From: Brasenia schreberi
Taxonomy: Eukaryota > Streptophyta > Magnoliopsida > Nymphaeales > Cabombaceae
NCBI GenBank assembly: GCA_036023115.1
Contig: JAYKKT010000080.1
Coordinates: 8,631,501 to 8,695,500 of the forward strand
DNA: 64,000 nt
Direction: 5' to 3'
The notes beneath the pieces are model-generated. The model made no database searches, had not been told where the DNA came from, and saw only the letters and a list, made by a program, of their open reading frames with translations. The position numbers and the translations under genes are program-made. The stretch's first letter is position 1, and each line of letters starts with the position of its first letter. Positions 1 through 10,553 of the stretch are shown one piece after another.

Positions 1-183
1 TTATTATGTTGTAAAAGTAGCAAAAGCATGACAAGATTGGAAACAACTTGATCTGGAGGCATTATGAATCACCACTTTCCACCCACGTTCATTTGGTCGC
101 TAGGGGCTACATGACCTTCCTTATACTTATTGATGTGTCCTTCGAAACGATATGCCCCTGTCTATAGGTGCACATGTGCGCTC

Positions 184-186
<3 letters not shown>

Positions 187-245
<59 letters not shown>

Positions 246-259
246 AGAGAGAGAGAGAG
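187..259. repeat. (TA)n-(GA)n compound microsatellite
   Basis: About 28 TA units run directly into about 8 GA units. It is one of five long TA tracts in the window, with those at 1049-1089, 2143-2188, 10501-10551 and 48290-48330. Confidence 0.95.
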
Positions 260-918
260 TAGTTTATACCCATTCAAATCTACTTAAAGATCTCAATTGT
301 TCGTCCTTGAGATCAATGTTTGAGAGCAAAATAATATAAGTACGTCTTGCAAAGAGTATAATAGCATTTTTTTGCTTTTTAAGAAAACTTAATTGATCAA
401 ACGGTTAAGATTTTTAAGGATGTGTGGATATAAATAAGTATATATTTATCATGTTCTCTCTATATATACATATACACATGCATGCACACATATGTTCGGG
501 TAGTTAGCTCATTTCTAGCTAAGATGAACATGAGTGTGTTAGACGAGCTGAACGCAGACTGCATGTTTAGTTGAATGTGATTATATATATATATAATTTC
601 AGCACATTTATAAGAAATTAAGCAAAATTTTGTTGCTTTACAATTTTCTTGCGAAATTGAAAGATTTGATAATTGTAGTTACATTATACCCACTTAGTAG
701 TTGGGTTAACATGGTTTCTAGCATATATGTACATTAAAGTCACTATATACAACTAAACAAGTTTATGCAAGATGAACTGAACTAAAGATGAACTTCTATA
801 TACAACTAAACAGTTCAGCTCATATAAGCTCATCTAGATAAGTGTCCATAATAACTACGGACATGCATATGTTCGAATTGTGATAACCAACATCACACAC
901 ACACAGACAAAGAAACGA

Positions 919-1047
919 TGGGGATGGCAATAGGGTGGGTCCTTATACTGTCCCCAAACCCAAACCTTAACAGGGCGGGTACAGATTCGGGTTCTCTTTT
1001 CCCCAACAGGTACGTGACAAAAGTGGGGTATATATATAATATGTGTA

Positions 1048-1093
<46 letters not shown>

Positions 1094-1160
1094 TATAGAT
1101 ATAGATCCTGAAAATGATCAGGTCCGGTATTCCCTGCCCCGTTCGAGTTGGATCTAAGCT
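919..1160 (+). mobile_element. hAT-like non-autonomous element, copy 1 (truncated)
   Basis: It opens with GGGATGGCAATAGGGTGGG, continues with GGG-rich sequence, and has a (TA)n core at 1049-1089. The same design (GGATGNNAAT end, G-rich flank, TA-rich core) recurs at 10235-12954 and 14080-14363. The expected right-hand inverted end (ATTGCCATCC) is not visible, so this copy is probably truncated. It is named hAT-like from the terminal motif only; no transposase is present. Confidence 0.45.
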
Positions 1161-1350
1161 TGGCACATGCTGAAACCACACTTGAAACTGGTCCATTACA
1201 ATCTTCCCTTTCATGATCCACTGGTCACTTTTTCAAGCATTGGGTTGTGATCTTTTGGAGTGAAGGTTTGCTACTTCTTACATCCGTCGAACACGCGATC
1301 GAACACACATCTAAGAAAGAAAGAGGGAGAAATATCAAGCATTATCATAC

Positions 1351-1610
1351 CTATATATCGGCCCGTACTCCTTTGTGAGCTGAATGAAGAGGTCCGTGCC
1401 ATGCTTGGCAAACAAAGGCAGGTGCCCTACGATTGGAGTTGCAGGAGGACCAGGGACATGCCTCACAGCCCATGTAGGTGCATAGTAATAAGTAAATAGG
1501 CTGCATATTAGAATAGCTAGTACAGTGAACAAACCAGAATATTTAGCGCCCACCACCAAAGGTAGCCATGCATAAACTTGTGACACCAAGGATTCCGCCA
1601 TGATTGCCAT
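1351..1610 (-). CDS. cytochrome P450, CYP711A (MAX1-like), first exon only
   Basis: The exon encodes about 86 residues. Starting at the ATG at 1610, it has a hydrophobic ER anchor of about 20 residues, then the proline hinge VPGPPATPIVGHLPLFAKHG, and ends at KEYGPIYR. This hinge and the YGPI(F/Y)R ending match CYP711A (Arabidopsis MAX1), the ER enzyme that oxidises carlactone to carlactonoic acid in strigolactone synthesis. The coding sequence stops at AG followed by GTATGATAAT (minus strand, 1350 downward), a good donor that splits an Arg codon as in the family. A second in-frame ATG at 1601 is an alternative start. The heme-binding Cys region and all other exons are absent from the window, so the gene may be intact with a long intron or may be a broken duplicate. 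The family call is from recognised motifs, not a search. Confidence 0.75.
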
Positions 1611-2142
1611 GCACACCCAAAAGGAGTTTGATAGCTTGAAGATGATGCAAGAGAAGCCTTGAATGGCCAGTACTTAAAGGTCCAATAACCTTCCAATGGA
1701 TCCTCTCTTTTAGAGAGTACATCATATTGTATCTTATTTTTCTATTGGCAATACCAAATCTCCACCGTACATCTCGACTGTTCTCGCGTTATGGAGACCC
1801 GGGGTGACCCGATTTCGCGAATCCCAGGATAATGCAAGGCTTCAAGTCACATCTGCGGTTGATATTCAGTATCATCCACTAGGGTTACATATACAATATC
1901 ACTTGATCTTTGTCGTCCCTTTTGTCACTTCTTTCATGATGCTGTGTGGAACATTTGAGGCCTAGATACCCTTAGACTATTGTTATTTTGTGGGGGTTGT
2001 TTGCTGTGCTCGACTAGAAAAGACCTCACCAAGAAGATTAATGGGAAAAAATGCTTCATGTAGGGCCATGAAGACGAATTTGTCACCGTTCATATAATTA
2101 TTAATTCACTGAGTGTGACAAAAAGTTTAAAGAAAGGCCACT

Positions 2143-2194
<52 letters not shown>

Positions 2195-3660
2195 CTATAG
2201 TGTGCATATATGTATTGAGGAGGCCGAATCAAGGTATACATGCCCTGAATATTGATACTCACAAGTGCAACCACTAAAGTTATAATAGAAAAGAATATAG
2301 AAATTGCCTAACCCCGCATGTTTCACAGAGCTCCACAACCCTATACGATTTACTACAATTTTCAGAACCTGAACTCACCTGCTTCGACCTGGTTGGGTAC
2401 AAAAGTATTTCTCTCAAAAGAAAAGAAATTAATATTATATGTTAAAAAATAATTGATCTTGGCCAAAAGGTCAAAAAAGTTATACTATTTCTCATCACTT
2501 TTCAATTTCATATGATGCCTTATTTCTCCTGAGTTTATTCTTTCTTTCAATCCGAGACTAAAAAGACATTGGGATTACTATTTGCATACCCCAAATTATT
2601 ACATACATCATTTGTTCACGAATTCTAAAATTGTCTCCATTTATTTTTAAAAATTCTCACATTATTGTAACTCTATTTTGTCATTTCTTCTCTTCTTTGT
2701 TGTAAGTTCCCTTCTTCTTTTCTTTTTCTTTTATTGATATTGATGATTTGTTCGACAGTTAGATACATTGTTCTATAATTATATGAGAGATGATACATAA
2801 CTGAACTCCATTAGAGTTCCGTTATCCTCTCTTGTATGAAAAAAAAAGGAGGAAGAAAAGAAAAAAGGTTTGCACCCTTGATTCAATGAGACATTTTTTT
2901 TAGAAGTATGTTAATGGATTCAAGTATATTTTTCTTCTATTTGACGACGTTGATCTAGCAACCGTGAAATAATCACAAGTTGGGTAGAAATGTCGCTGAG
3001 CTGTGCAGTCTCCCTAGGTGGAGAGATGTGGTTCAACTACATCATATGACTCAACTGCCTCTCGACTTTCGACTATGACGATTCAATGAAAAAAAAGTAT
3101 TTTTTTATGTCTAATCAACAACTTAATCTCAAACCCAATAGATTTTATTCTTTTTTCCTTTTCGATTTGATGAGAATATTGATTATTTTAAAGGTTCATT
3201 AGTTTATCCATTCTTTGATTCGTTTGTTTTTCTTTTTTGAATATCAAATATAGATCGATAATCTTAAAATGTAAGGAAGAAAGACTTTGATCGGTTGTTA
3301 GAAGCTTCAAAAAGTTGCCGGAACATGTCAATAGTGACGTTGGAATCATACTGATTGAAAGAAATAGAAAGGAGAGAAAAAGTATTTATAAAAAAGAGTG
3401 CGGTTTCAATTCTGAAAGAGTTACCAAACAAGAACTAATAATATCTCAGAGCGGGTCGTGCAGGTGTACCCCACACCCGCCACAACCTGCCCTTGGGAGC
3501 CCTTTGTATTTCAGTAGCTTCACGATAAAACCAGTTTGATATTCATACATTTTCCCTTTCTATCTTTTGTTCTTTGCAGAAAAGAGATCGTTGGAGCCAA
3601 AGTAATACATTTTATGCATGTTTCATATTCTAACAATTCCAAGGATTTCCTTACCTTACT
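1611..3660. other. intergenic, upstream of the P450; no gene seen
   Basis: The region is AT-rich with homopolymer runs and a (TA)n tract at 2143-2188. On the minus strand the first few hundred bases are the likely 5' UTR and promoter of the P450. A CCAAT-like GCCAATAG lies near 1750 on that strand, but no convincing TATA box was seen. The short open frame at 3315-3539 resembles nothing I know. Confidence 0.5.
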
Positions 3661-3689
3661 ATAAGGTTTGTGGCTGATGTTGATATTCA

Positions 3690-3990
3690 TCCAATTCTGT
3701 GTGAATGAAGCGCTGCAGATTCCGAGATGGAGGAAAGCCATGCAAAATGAAATGGAGGAACTGACAAAGAATCATGTGGGAACTTTTGAACTTATCACCA
3801 GGCAAAAAACAATTGTCTGCAAGTGGGTGTTCACAGTGAAGTTGAAGGCGGATGGTAGTGTAGAGAGGTCCACAAAATCGGCAATGTATAAGGGGAAGTT
3901 AGTCAAGAAGTTAACAGCAGAATGAACTGGATTTATTTTTAATAAAAAGTACTCCCAAGAAACTGCAGTGATGAGATTTAAACAACCAAT
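3690..3990 (+). pseudogene. Ty1/copia reverse transcriptase fragment
   Basis: The frame from 3668 to 3925 contains AMQNEMEELTKNH, then VCKWVFTVKLKADGS, then a degraded KARLVAKG-like stretch. These are the opening motifs of the copia reverse transcriptase domain (the W..AM..E and CKWV(Y/F) blocks). Beyond the stop, a YSQETAV-like remnant may continue it to about 3990. No LTR, integrase or RNase H is attached. RTE copy A is inserted about 260 bp downstream. Confidence 0.7.
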
Positions 3991-4267
3991 AGAGATTCCA
4001 CTTACAACAAGCTGGGTGGAGCTAAAACAACAAAATGAATTGTCCTTTCAAATTACAAGCTGCATTTGATTAAAACAGATGCAACTTTTGGATAACCTCA
4101 CAGTGGTACAGAACAACAAGCAGTTGCACACTAAAGCTGATACGCATAAATCACTAATCAACATGGAGACATCCTTTGCCGTCAGTAGGCATTGATCGCA
4201 TTTCACTTTGCTTCATCAAATTTTGGGACCATGAGATATTTGTTGAATCTACACCAAAAAGATTTCT

Positions 4268-6567
4268 AAGGGGTCACCCTTGCATTGCCAGACCCAAGCT
4301 CAGATAAAGGAGGAGATTTGTGTTAGACTTCTCACAACAGGCGTAAAACTTCGTCGGATTTTTATAACATATATTACAAAAATTATGAGTATTGCTTTGG
4401 GGTGTCCTCGCCTACGCCCGAATGTAGTGATAAGTAAACAAGAGCAACTACATTTTCGCCCTAATGTAGTGAATCAATTGCAAAGAGGGTTCTTACACTG
4501 ATGGGTGTGGGTAAAAAAGTTAGTCCCGCTACATTGTCGCCCGAATGTAGTGAATAATTTTTAGAGAGGGTCTCCGCATTTTGCATATGGACGGATGCGG
4601 AGGGTAAGGAAGCTAGTCCTAGATAATAAGATTCATATTGGTTCTTCGAATATCGAAACATTATCCAATAAGCTAATGGAGGTGGTAGATACTATGATTC
4701 GGAGAAAGATTCATATTCTATATTTACAAGATACAAAATGAGTTGGAGAAAAAGCAAAGGAGATAGAGTATACAAGTTTTAAATTATTGTACTCAGGTTC
4801 GAAACTGAGTTGGTATTATCATAAATAAAGATTTAAAGGATAGTGTAGTAGACATATAATGATATGATGACCGAATCATAATGTTGAAATTAGTGTTAGG
4901 AGCAGAGGTTTTGAATATAGTTTGTGCTTACGCACATCAAATAGAACTAGAAGATAGTATAAAGAGCTTTTTGGGAAGAGTTAGATAAGATGATTCAAAA
5001 GATTCCACAAAGGGAGATGATTTGTTTATGAGGAGACTTCAATGAACATGTCGGTAAAGAGGCATTAAAATATCAAGGTATTCATGGAAACTTTGGTTTT
5101 GGGATATAAATGAGGAAGGTAGGGAGACTTTAAATTTTGATATGGCATTTGATCTCTTTATAGTCAATACAATCTTCAAAAAATGAGATGAACATTTAAT
5201 TACTTATAAGAGTAACTTATCACAAACACAAATTGATTACTTTATTTGTAAAAAAAAAGATAGAGCGTGTTGTAAAGATTGCAAGGTAATTCCAGGAGAA
5301 AGCTTAACCACCCAATATTGACTTTTAGTTATAGATTTACAAATAAAAAAATAGACAAAGAAGAAAAGAGTCCACCGAATTATTCAGACTAAATGGTGGA
5401 ACCTCAAAAGCGAGAAAGAAGATATATTTAAACAAAAAGTCCTTCAAGGAGATGTTTGGAATTATGTTGGTACACCATGTGATATATGAAACAATATGAC
5501 TATACATATTAGGAAAGTGGTGAAAGATGTGTTAGGTATATCTAAGGGAGGTGTACCGGCACAAAAAAAAGCTTGGTAGTGGAGTGAAGTAATGCAAAAT
5601 AAAATCAAGGCAAATAGGGTATGTTACAAATTACATTATGCTAAAAAAACTTGTGAAACCTTAGAGGCTTATATGAAAGCAAAGAAGGAAGCGAAAAAGG
5701 CCGTGAGTGAAGCAAAAGCTAAAATTTGAGAGAATTTATATAGAAAACTCAACTCAAAAGAGGGTGAAAGAGATATTTTTAGGATAGCTAGGACTAGAGA
5801 TAAGAAAACTAAAGATCTTAATTATGTTAGATGCATCAAATATGAGGATGAGAAAATTCTAGTAACAAATAATGATATAAGAAATAGATGAAAAACCTAT
5901 TTTTATAAGCTTTTAATGAAAATAAAGATGTTAGTATTAGCTTAAGAGAGTTAGCCAAATCAAACTTACATTCCATATATTATGTCTTTGTTCTACTAAG
6001 TTGGAGGCCTTTGCTTTCTAATGTTTCTCTCCGTATTTCCAATTTTCTATTAACTTTTTCCTTAGACTCCTCCACTAACATAATGTTATCTGCAAATAAC
6101 ATACACCAAGGTACTTCATCTTGAACATGTTTTGTTAACTCATGAATCAACATTATAAATAAATATAGACTTAAAGTTGATCCATGATGTAACCCAATAT
6201 TAACTTAAGAGAAGTCTGTCATTCCTTCATGAGTCCTCACACACGTTTTTGCACCATCGTACATGTCTCTTAGAAACAAATTAGAAGTGGCACTAATATA
6301 TGATAAAATGAGAGAATATCGTTTAAGATAGTTTGGATATGTAGAAAGAAGATCAAAAGAAGAATTTGTAAGAATTTATGAAAAACTAAATTTGGAAAGT
6401 ATTAAAAGAGGTAGAGGACAACCACAAAAGTGTTGGAAAAAAACAATAAAAAATGATCTAGCCTATTGTGAGTTAACTGCTAACATGACACATGATAGGG
6501 ATCCGTTGAAACAAAGAATCCATGTAGCCGACCTTGTCTAGTATGGGAAAAGGCTTAGTTGTTGTTG
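4268..6567 (+). mobile_element. RTE-clade LINE, copy A, with internal inversion
   Basis: The 5' end aligns by eye with copy D (both open near CCCTTGCATT...CTCAAGC). An endonuclease region follows at about 4677-5340, then connector sequence to 5962. Positions 5963-6276 are the reverse transcriptase region in reverse orientation, and 6277-6567 is the 3' end in normal orientation with a short TTG tail. It is flanked by a near-perfect target-site duplication: TACACCAAAAAGATTTCT at 4250-4267 and the same word minus one A at 6568-6584. The endonuclease frame carries several stops, for example TAA and TGA near 4857, and TAG at 5577. RTE elements encode one endonuclease-reverse transcriptase protein and end in a simple repeat rather than poly(A), as here. 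The copy is dead. Confidence 0.88.
5963..6276 (-). other. inverted reverse transcriptase segment inside RTE copy A
   Basis: This segment reads on the minus strand as the part of the RTE frame around the (F/L)ADD box; both flanks read on the plus strand. It corresponds to about 46673-46985 of copy F, while F's 46110-46670 and 46985-47350 have no counterpart in A. So one internal block was flipped and sequence was lost on both sides. Three shared bases can be seen at each junction (ATC on the left, TTA on the right). Confidence 0.85.
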
Positions 6568-6584
6568 TACACCAAAAGATTTCT

Positions 6585-7580
6585 TGTGTTGCTGGAAATC
6601 ATTAGAGGCATGTTTGTGTTCTCTCTGGTAACTGCATGATTTTTGCTTTGCCTTCATTGCTGTTGTCGAGTTCATGTAACTGGGTCTAGTGATGTTGTTC
6701 TCTTTGAATGACGTACGAGTATTGCTGTATATGGGAGTGGATGTTGTTGCAGGAGAGGAAATCAGGAGAGCTTTCATCACATCTGATTTCACAACTTGGA
6801 CTAGAAGAGGATCGAGCACTTGAGCAATGTGGGTTCAATATAACTACAGGTATGGCAGATATCCTAGTGCTAATAATGTTCTTTCTCACTGTAACCAACC
6901 TCGTTTTATTTCTTAAGCCTCTCTAGCTTGTGTTTTGGTTTTAGACGATCTTCTATGTTCCCATTATTAAACTTCAAAGTTGTGCCAGTATCATCCATGC
7001 ATATTCAAGAGCGAGGGGCACCACCAAAATCTACAACAGATTGTTCCAGCCTATGTCACAAACACCTCTAGGAGGTGAGGTGTCGGCGCCGACAGGGTGT
7101 GACCCCGAAACTGTGTTAGTGTGACACTAACACAATGTTGATCACCTTTGACATGTTGAAGGCTCAAAAACGCTTTTTTGGTCTCGCGACTCTCGTCTTT
7201 GTGCCTTCTCTCTCCGCCACCCCTCATATGCCGATGGTCACCACCACATCCGCCACCCTTTTGTGTGCCTTCCCTCCGACGCAGGTATTCACACTCTCCC
7301 CTTTTTTGTTCTCTCTCCCTTTCACTCTTCTTGTGATAGAATCGTTTCACCTCTGTGCCTTCTCTCACTATCACCACTCTTTTCTCTTCCTTTATCTCTT
7401 ACTTGATAGGTTCTCTTTTTCACTTGAATGTAATTTATTGTTTATTTATCTTTACCCAATGCTAGGCATTAGGGACATTTGTAGTTCAAGATTATCTATT
7501 TTAGATTTATTGGCCTAAAATAAAGAATTTTGTAACCCTAGAATTCATCAATTTATAATGCATATATATACATTGCATTC
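6585..7580. other. no gene recognised; contains two palindromes
   Basis: No family was recognised on either strand. The longest open frame (7135-7518, 127 codons) is rich in Phe, Leu, Ser and Thr from a pyrimidine-rich stretch and has no recognisable domain. The palindromes at 7081-7134 are listed separately. Confidence 0.5.
7081..7134. repeat. two adjacent perfect palindromes
   Basis: TGTCGGCGCCGACA at 7081-7094 is a perfect 14-bp palindrome. Seventeen bases later, 7112-7134 is an 11-bp inverted repeat (TGTGTTAGTGT and its complement) around a single G. Such sites could form short hairpins or be ends of a small element; no partner was identified. Confidence 0.8.
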
Positions 7581-7584
7581 TTGC

Positions 7585-8765
7585 AGGGGGAACTTAAAGA
7601 AGAAGTCTATAGAGAGTTGCCACCTGATTACCCAAATCTAGGAAATAGAGCATGTTGATTAAAGAAAGTGATTAATGGGCTAAAATAGTCTTCTAAAGCA
7701 TGATTCGAGAAATTCAACAAAAGTATTATCAATTTAAGGTATAAAAAGAGTGTGAGTGACCATATATTATTCATTAAAAAGAGAGAAAAGTTGACATTAT
7801 TACTAGTATATGTTCATTACATCATTGTGACAGGGGATGACATTGTGGAAATCCCAAGACTAAAGCAAGATCTCCATCGGCTATTCGACATCAAGGGCCT
7901 CATAAGGCTACACTACTTTTTGGCCACTAAACTAGCTTACTCATGTACTATCAAAGAAGCATACTTTAGACTTGTTACGAGACATTAAGATGGAAAATTG
8001 TAAGCCAATCCATACTCCCATGGATGTTAACCATAAGTTGTAAGTTGCAAATGGAGAATGGAACTGATAAAGTTGATACAACTAGATATCAACAACTGGT
8101 TGAAAAACTACTATATTTGACTATCACTCGTCTACATATAGTATATGTAATAAACATAGTAAGTTAGTTTATGCAGTCACCTTCCAAGTACCATATGGAT
8201 ACAATTTTTCATATACTCATATACATGAAAACTACTCCGGGACATGAAATAATGTATAAAGCCAATGGTTACACAATGATTAAAATTTATACAGATGTTG
8301 ATTGGGCAGGCTCCTTAGAAGATATAAAATCAACTACTGGATATATAACTCTATTTGAAAGCAACATAGTATTATAAAAAAAGTAATAAACAATCAGTTG
8401 TGGACAAATCGATAGCTAAAACAGAATATAGAGCAATTGTCTCATGATATGTAAAGGGAAGTGGTTGTGTTCTCTACTAATAGAAATTGGTTTATTCGTA
8501 GAAGACCCTATTCCTATATTTTGTGATAGTAAAACAACAATTCAGATAGTCTCAAATCCTATATATCACGAGCGAACAAAACATATTGAAATCAATTATA
8601 ATTTTATACGAGACATCGTGTATACTAAAAGTTTCAGCTTAAACATGTGAAGTAAAATAGTCAATGTACAAACATATTAACTAAATCTCTTAACAGGAAT
8701 TTATTACTCAGGTTATGTAGCAAGTTGGGTGTAATATATATCTTTCACCCAACTTGAGGGAGAGT
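7585..8765 (+). pseudogene. Ty1/copia RT C-terminal half and RNase H (element M)
   Basis: The sequence starts at an AFLQGELKEEVYRELPPDYP-like block, the classic copia RT motif after the VKNAFLHG position. It continues through a KKREKLTLLLVYVHYI(I)VTGDD block (the YVDD catalytic box, here YVHY, so Asp is lost). RNase H motifs follow at 8171-8377 (DVDWAGSLEDIKSTTGY) and 8444-8650 (FCDSKTTIQI, HERTKHIEI). It ends at a purine-rich tract (CTTGAGGGAGAG, about 8752-8763) next to the LTR. Several stops and frameshifts break it. The missing N-terminal half of RT is found inverted at 9087-9480. Confidence 0.85.
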
Positions 8766-9080
8766 GTTGAGAGAATGGAGATCATAAGAGGATCGTGGAC
8801 TGCATCATAAGAGGATCATGGACTGCTAGCGAAGCTGATCAAGTTTCTTGTGTTTATTTTTTGTATTATATATCTTAAGTTTGTTTTTAAAGATAGCTTT
8901 AAATAAGCCTCATTAATGACATTTAGGTAAATTAAGATATTGTAATGCTAATATTTAAAGGGTTGAAAACCCTATCAACAATAGTTAGTTATCTTGAAAA
9001 AAAAGGAACAAAGAGAAAGGGGATTGCAACACCAAGGTTGCTTACTACACCCTTGCCATCTTCACTCAAGTTCTGACGTA
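8766..9080 (+). mobile_element. 3' LTR of copia element M
   Basis: It begins TGTTGAGAGAATGGAG directly after the polypurine tract. The segment from about 8880 to 8980 matches the LTR of element G (minus strand, 31900-32070), sharing GTTTTTAAAG, CTCATTAATG, TAGGTAAATTA and TGAAAACCCTATCA. M and G therefore belong to one family. The right end is not sharply defined. Confidence 0.7.
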
Positions 9081-9086
9081 TTATTG

Positions 9087-9480
9087 TTAAATCTTCGTAT
9101 TTTTCATACAAAAATCTGACTGAAAAACATAAAGAGCATTTTTCACATTGAGCTGCCACATGATCCAATTTTTTTGGGTAGCCACACTAATGATAACTCG
9201 TATTGATGTGAGCTTTGCAACTAGGGCAAATGTCTCTTCATAGTCAATCCCATATGACTGACTATAGCTAAGAGCTACTAGTCTCGCTTTATATTTCTCT
9301 AATGTCCTATGTGCCCTTAACTTGATAGTATACACCCATTTATAACTGACTGCTTTTCTGCTTGGTGGTAGATCATTAATCTCCCATGTCTAATTTTTCT
9401 CAAGTGCTTGAAGCTAAGATTGCATTGGCTTCAACCAAGTGTTCATGTTGTGATGCTTGAAGAAAATTCTTAGGAACTTG
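9087..9480 (-). pseudogene. Ty1/copia RT N-terminal half, inverted (element N)
   Basis: Read on the minus strand, it carries TWEINDLPPSRKAVSYKWVY, then TLEKYKARLVALSYSQSYGI, DYEETFALVAK and QLNVKNAL. This is the first half of the copia RT domain. It stops at the VKNA position, which is where element M (plus strand, 7585) begins. M and N may be two halves of one element separated by an inversion, or two scraps. Stops interrupt it upstream of 9335. Confidence 0.8.
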
Positions 9481-9493
9481 ATAGAACTCAACT

Positions 9494-9605
9494 TTTATTG
9501 TGAGTTAATTGCTGACATGGCATATGATAGAGCTCTGTGGAAACAAAGAATCCATGTAGCCGACCCCGCCTAGTATGGAAAAAGGCTTAGTTGTTGTTGT
9601 TGTTG
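9494..9605 (+). mobile_element. RTE LINE, 5'-truncated 3' stub
   Basis: It matches the last ~110 bp of copies F and A: GTTAATTGCTGACATGGC, then AAAGAATCCATGTAGCCGAC, then GGCTTAGTTGTTGTTGTTG. Only the end of the frame, the short 3' UTR and the TTG tail are present, as expected for heavy 5' truncation. It abuts copia fragment N on the left. Confidence 0.85.
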
Positions 9606-9690
9606 TATTTCATCTTACAAACAAAAATTACTTTTATATTTGATAAAACTTGTTTTTGAGGTTTGCATGTTAATCAACTCATATACATCG

Positions 9691-10182
9691 AGTGACAATT
9701 GATATGTAAGATCGAGTTGAGTTAAAGTTAATAATGTTAGACATTTGTTGCAAATTTGATTAATAATGACATCCCTATGACATTGAACTTTCAAATTATA
9801 GAGACCAAAATGGGAAATGGTGAAACTATGGGGTACTTTTTCTCTCTTTATATTATATAGCCAACAAATTACATTAATCACAAGCACGTACAAAGGCATC
9901 ACCGGAAGATGACATGAAAGACCGTGTCATATGACCTGCGTGATAATGATGTTGAGTCAATAGCTTAATCAATTAATACAAGCTTAGTGATAATTGACGT
10001 GCAACATTGAGTTAAGCATAATAATGTTAGGTATTTGTCATTAATTTGAATAATGGTCAAAACCATAGGGTAACAGAAAGAACTTTTCAAATTATAAAGA
10101 CCAAAATGAAAATTGACGGTAATTTTGTGAAGTTTTTCTTTTATATTATACCCAAAAATTTACATTAATGACAAGCAAGTAC
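9691..10182. repeat. imperfect ~195-bp tandem duplication
   Basis: The unit at about 9691-9893 recurs at about 9990-10182. Shared words in order are GTGA(C/T)AATTGA, GAGTTAAG-like, TAATAATGTTAG, TTTCAAATTATA.AGACCAAAATG, and TTACATTAAT.ACAAGCA.GTACAA. Numerous substitutions suggest an old duplication. No coding content was recognised in either unit. Confidence 0.75.
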
Positions 10183-10234
10183 AATCCTTTAGGCATACAA
10201 TTGCCATATTAAGCCCACCTAAGCGCATCTAAAC

Positions 10235-10496
10235 TAGGGATCTCAATGGAGCATGATGGGGTGGGTTTTTGCCGCACCCACACCTACTTCTCACTAGAAA
10301 CCTCCCATTACACCCCGCCATACCCTTTGAGCATGGATCTCAAACCCCACAACCACCCTCCACCCGCTTTGTTATAACTCGTCCTGCCATGTCCTGCTTC
10401 AAACCTCCAAAAGCTTTGTTTTAAAAATCAGTGAATATCATATATTTACATAAAACAAAATTTACTTCCGGGTATTCCATGTTATTAAATTAGAAG

Positions 10497-10553
<57 letters not shown>

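Larger units (their letters stand above)
1..1350 (-). other. presumed intron 1 of the CYP711A-like gene; no exon found
   Basis: This stretch follows the splice donor of the P450 exon on the minus strand and should hold intron 1 if the gene is intact. I looked for a second P450 exon on the minus strand and saw none up to the window edge. It holds a (TA)n tract at about 187-242 followed by (GA)n to 259, and a small hAT-like element from 919. The open frames at 855-1221 are translations of the TA tract and are not genes. Confidence 0.5.

Noticed and set aside
855..1221. Overlapping open frames of 79-119 codons on both strands
   Set aside because: They are translations of a (TA)n tract (runs of Ile-Tyr) plus a small transposon; not genes.
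7135..7518. 127-codon plus-strand open frame
   Set aside because: It arises from pyrimidine-rich sequence, is rich in Phe, Leu and Ser, has no domain and no supporting context.
9691..10182. LTR pair of a small retrotransposon
   Set aside because: Units are almost adjacent, lack TG...CA ends and have no primer site or polypurine tract between them.
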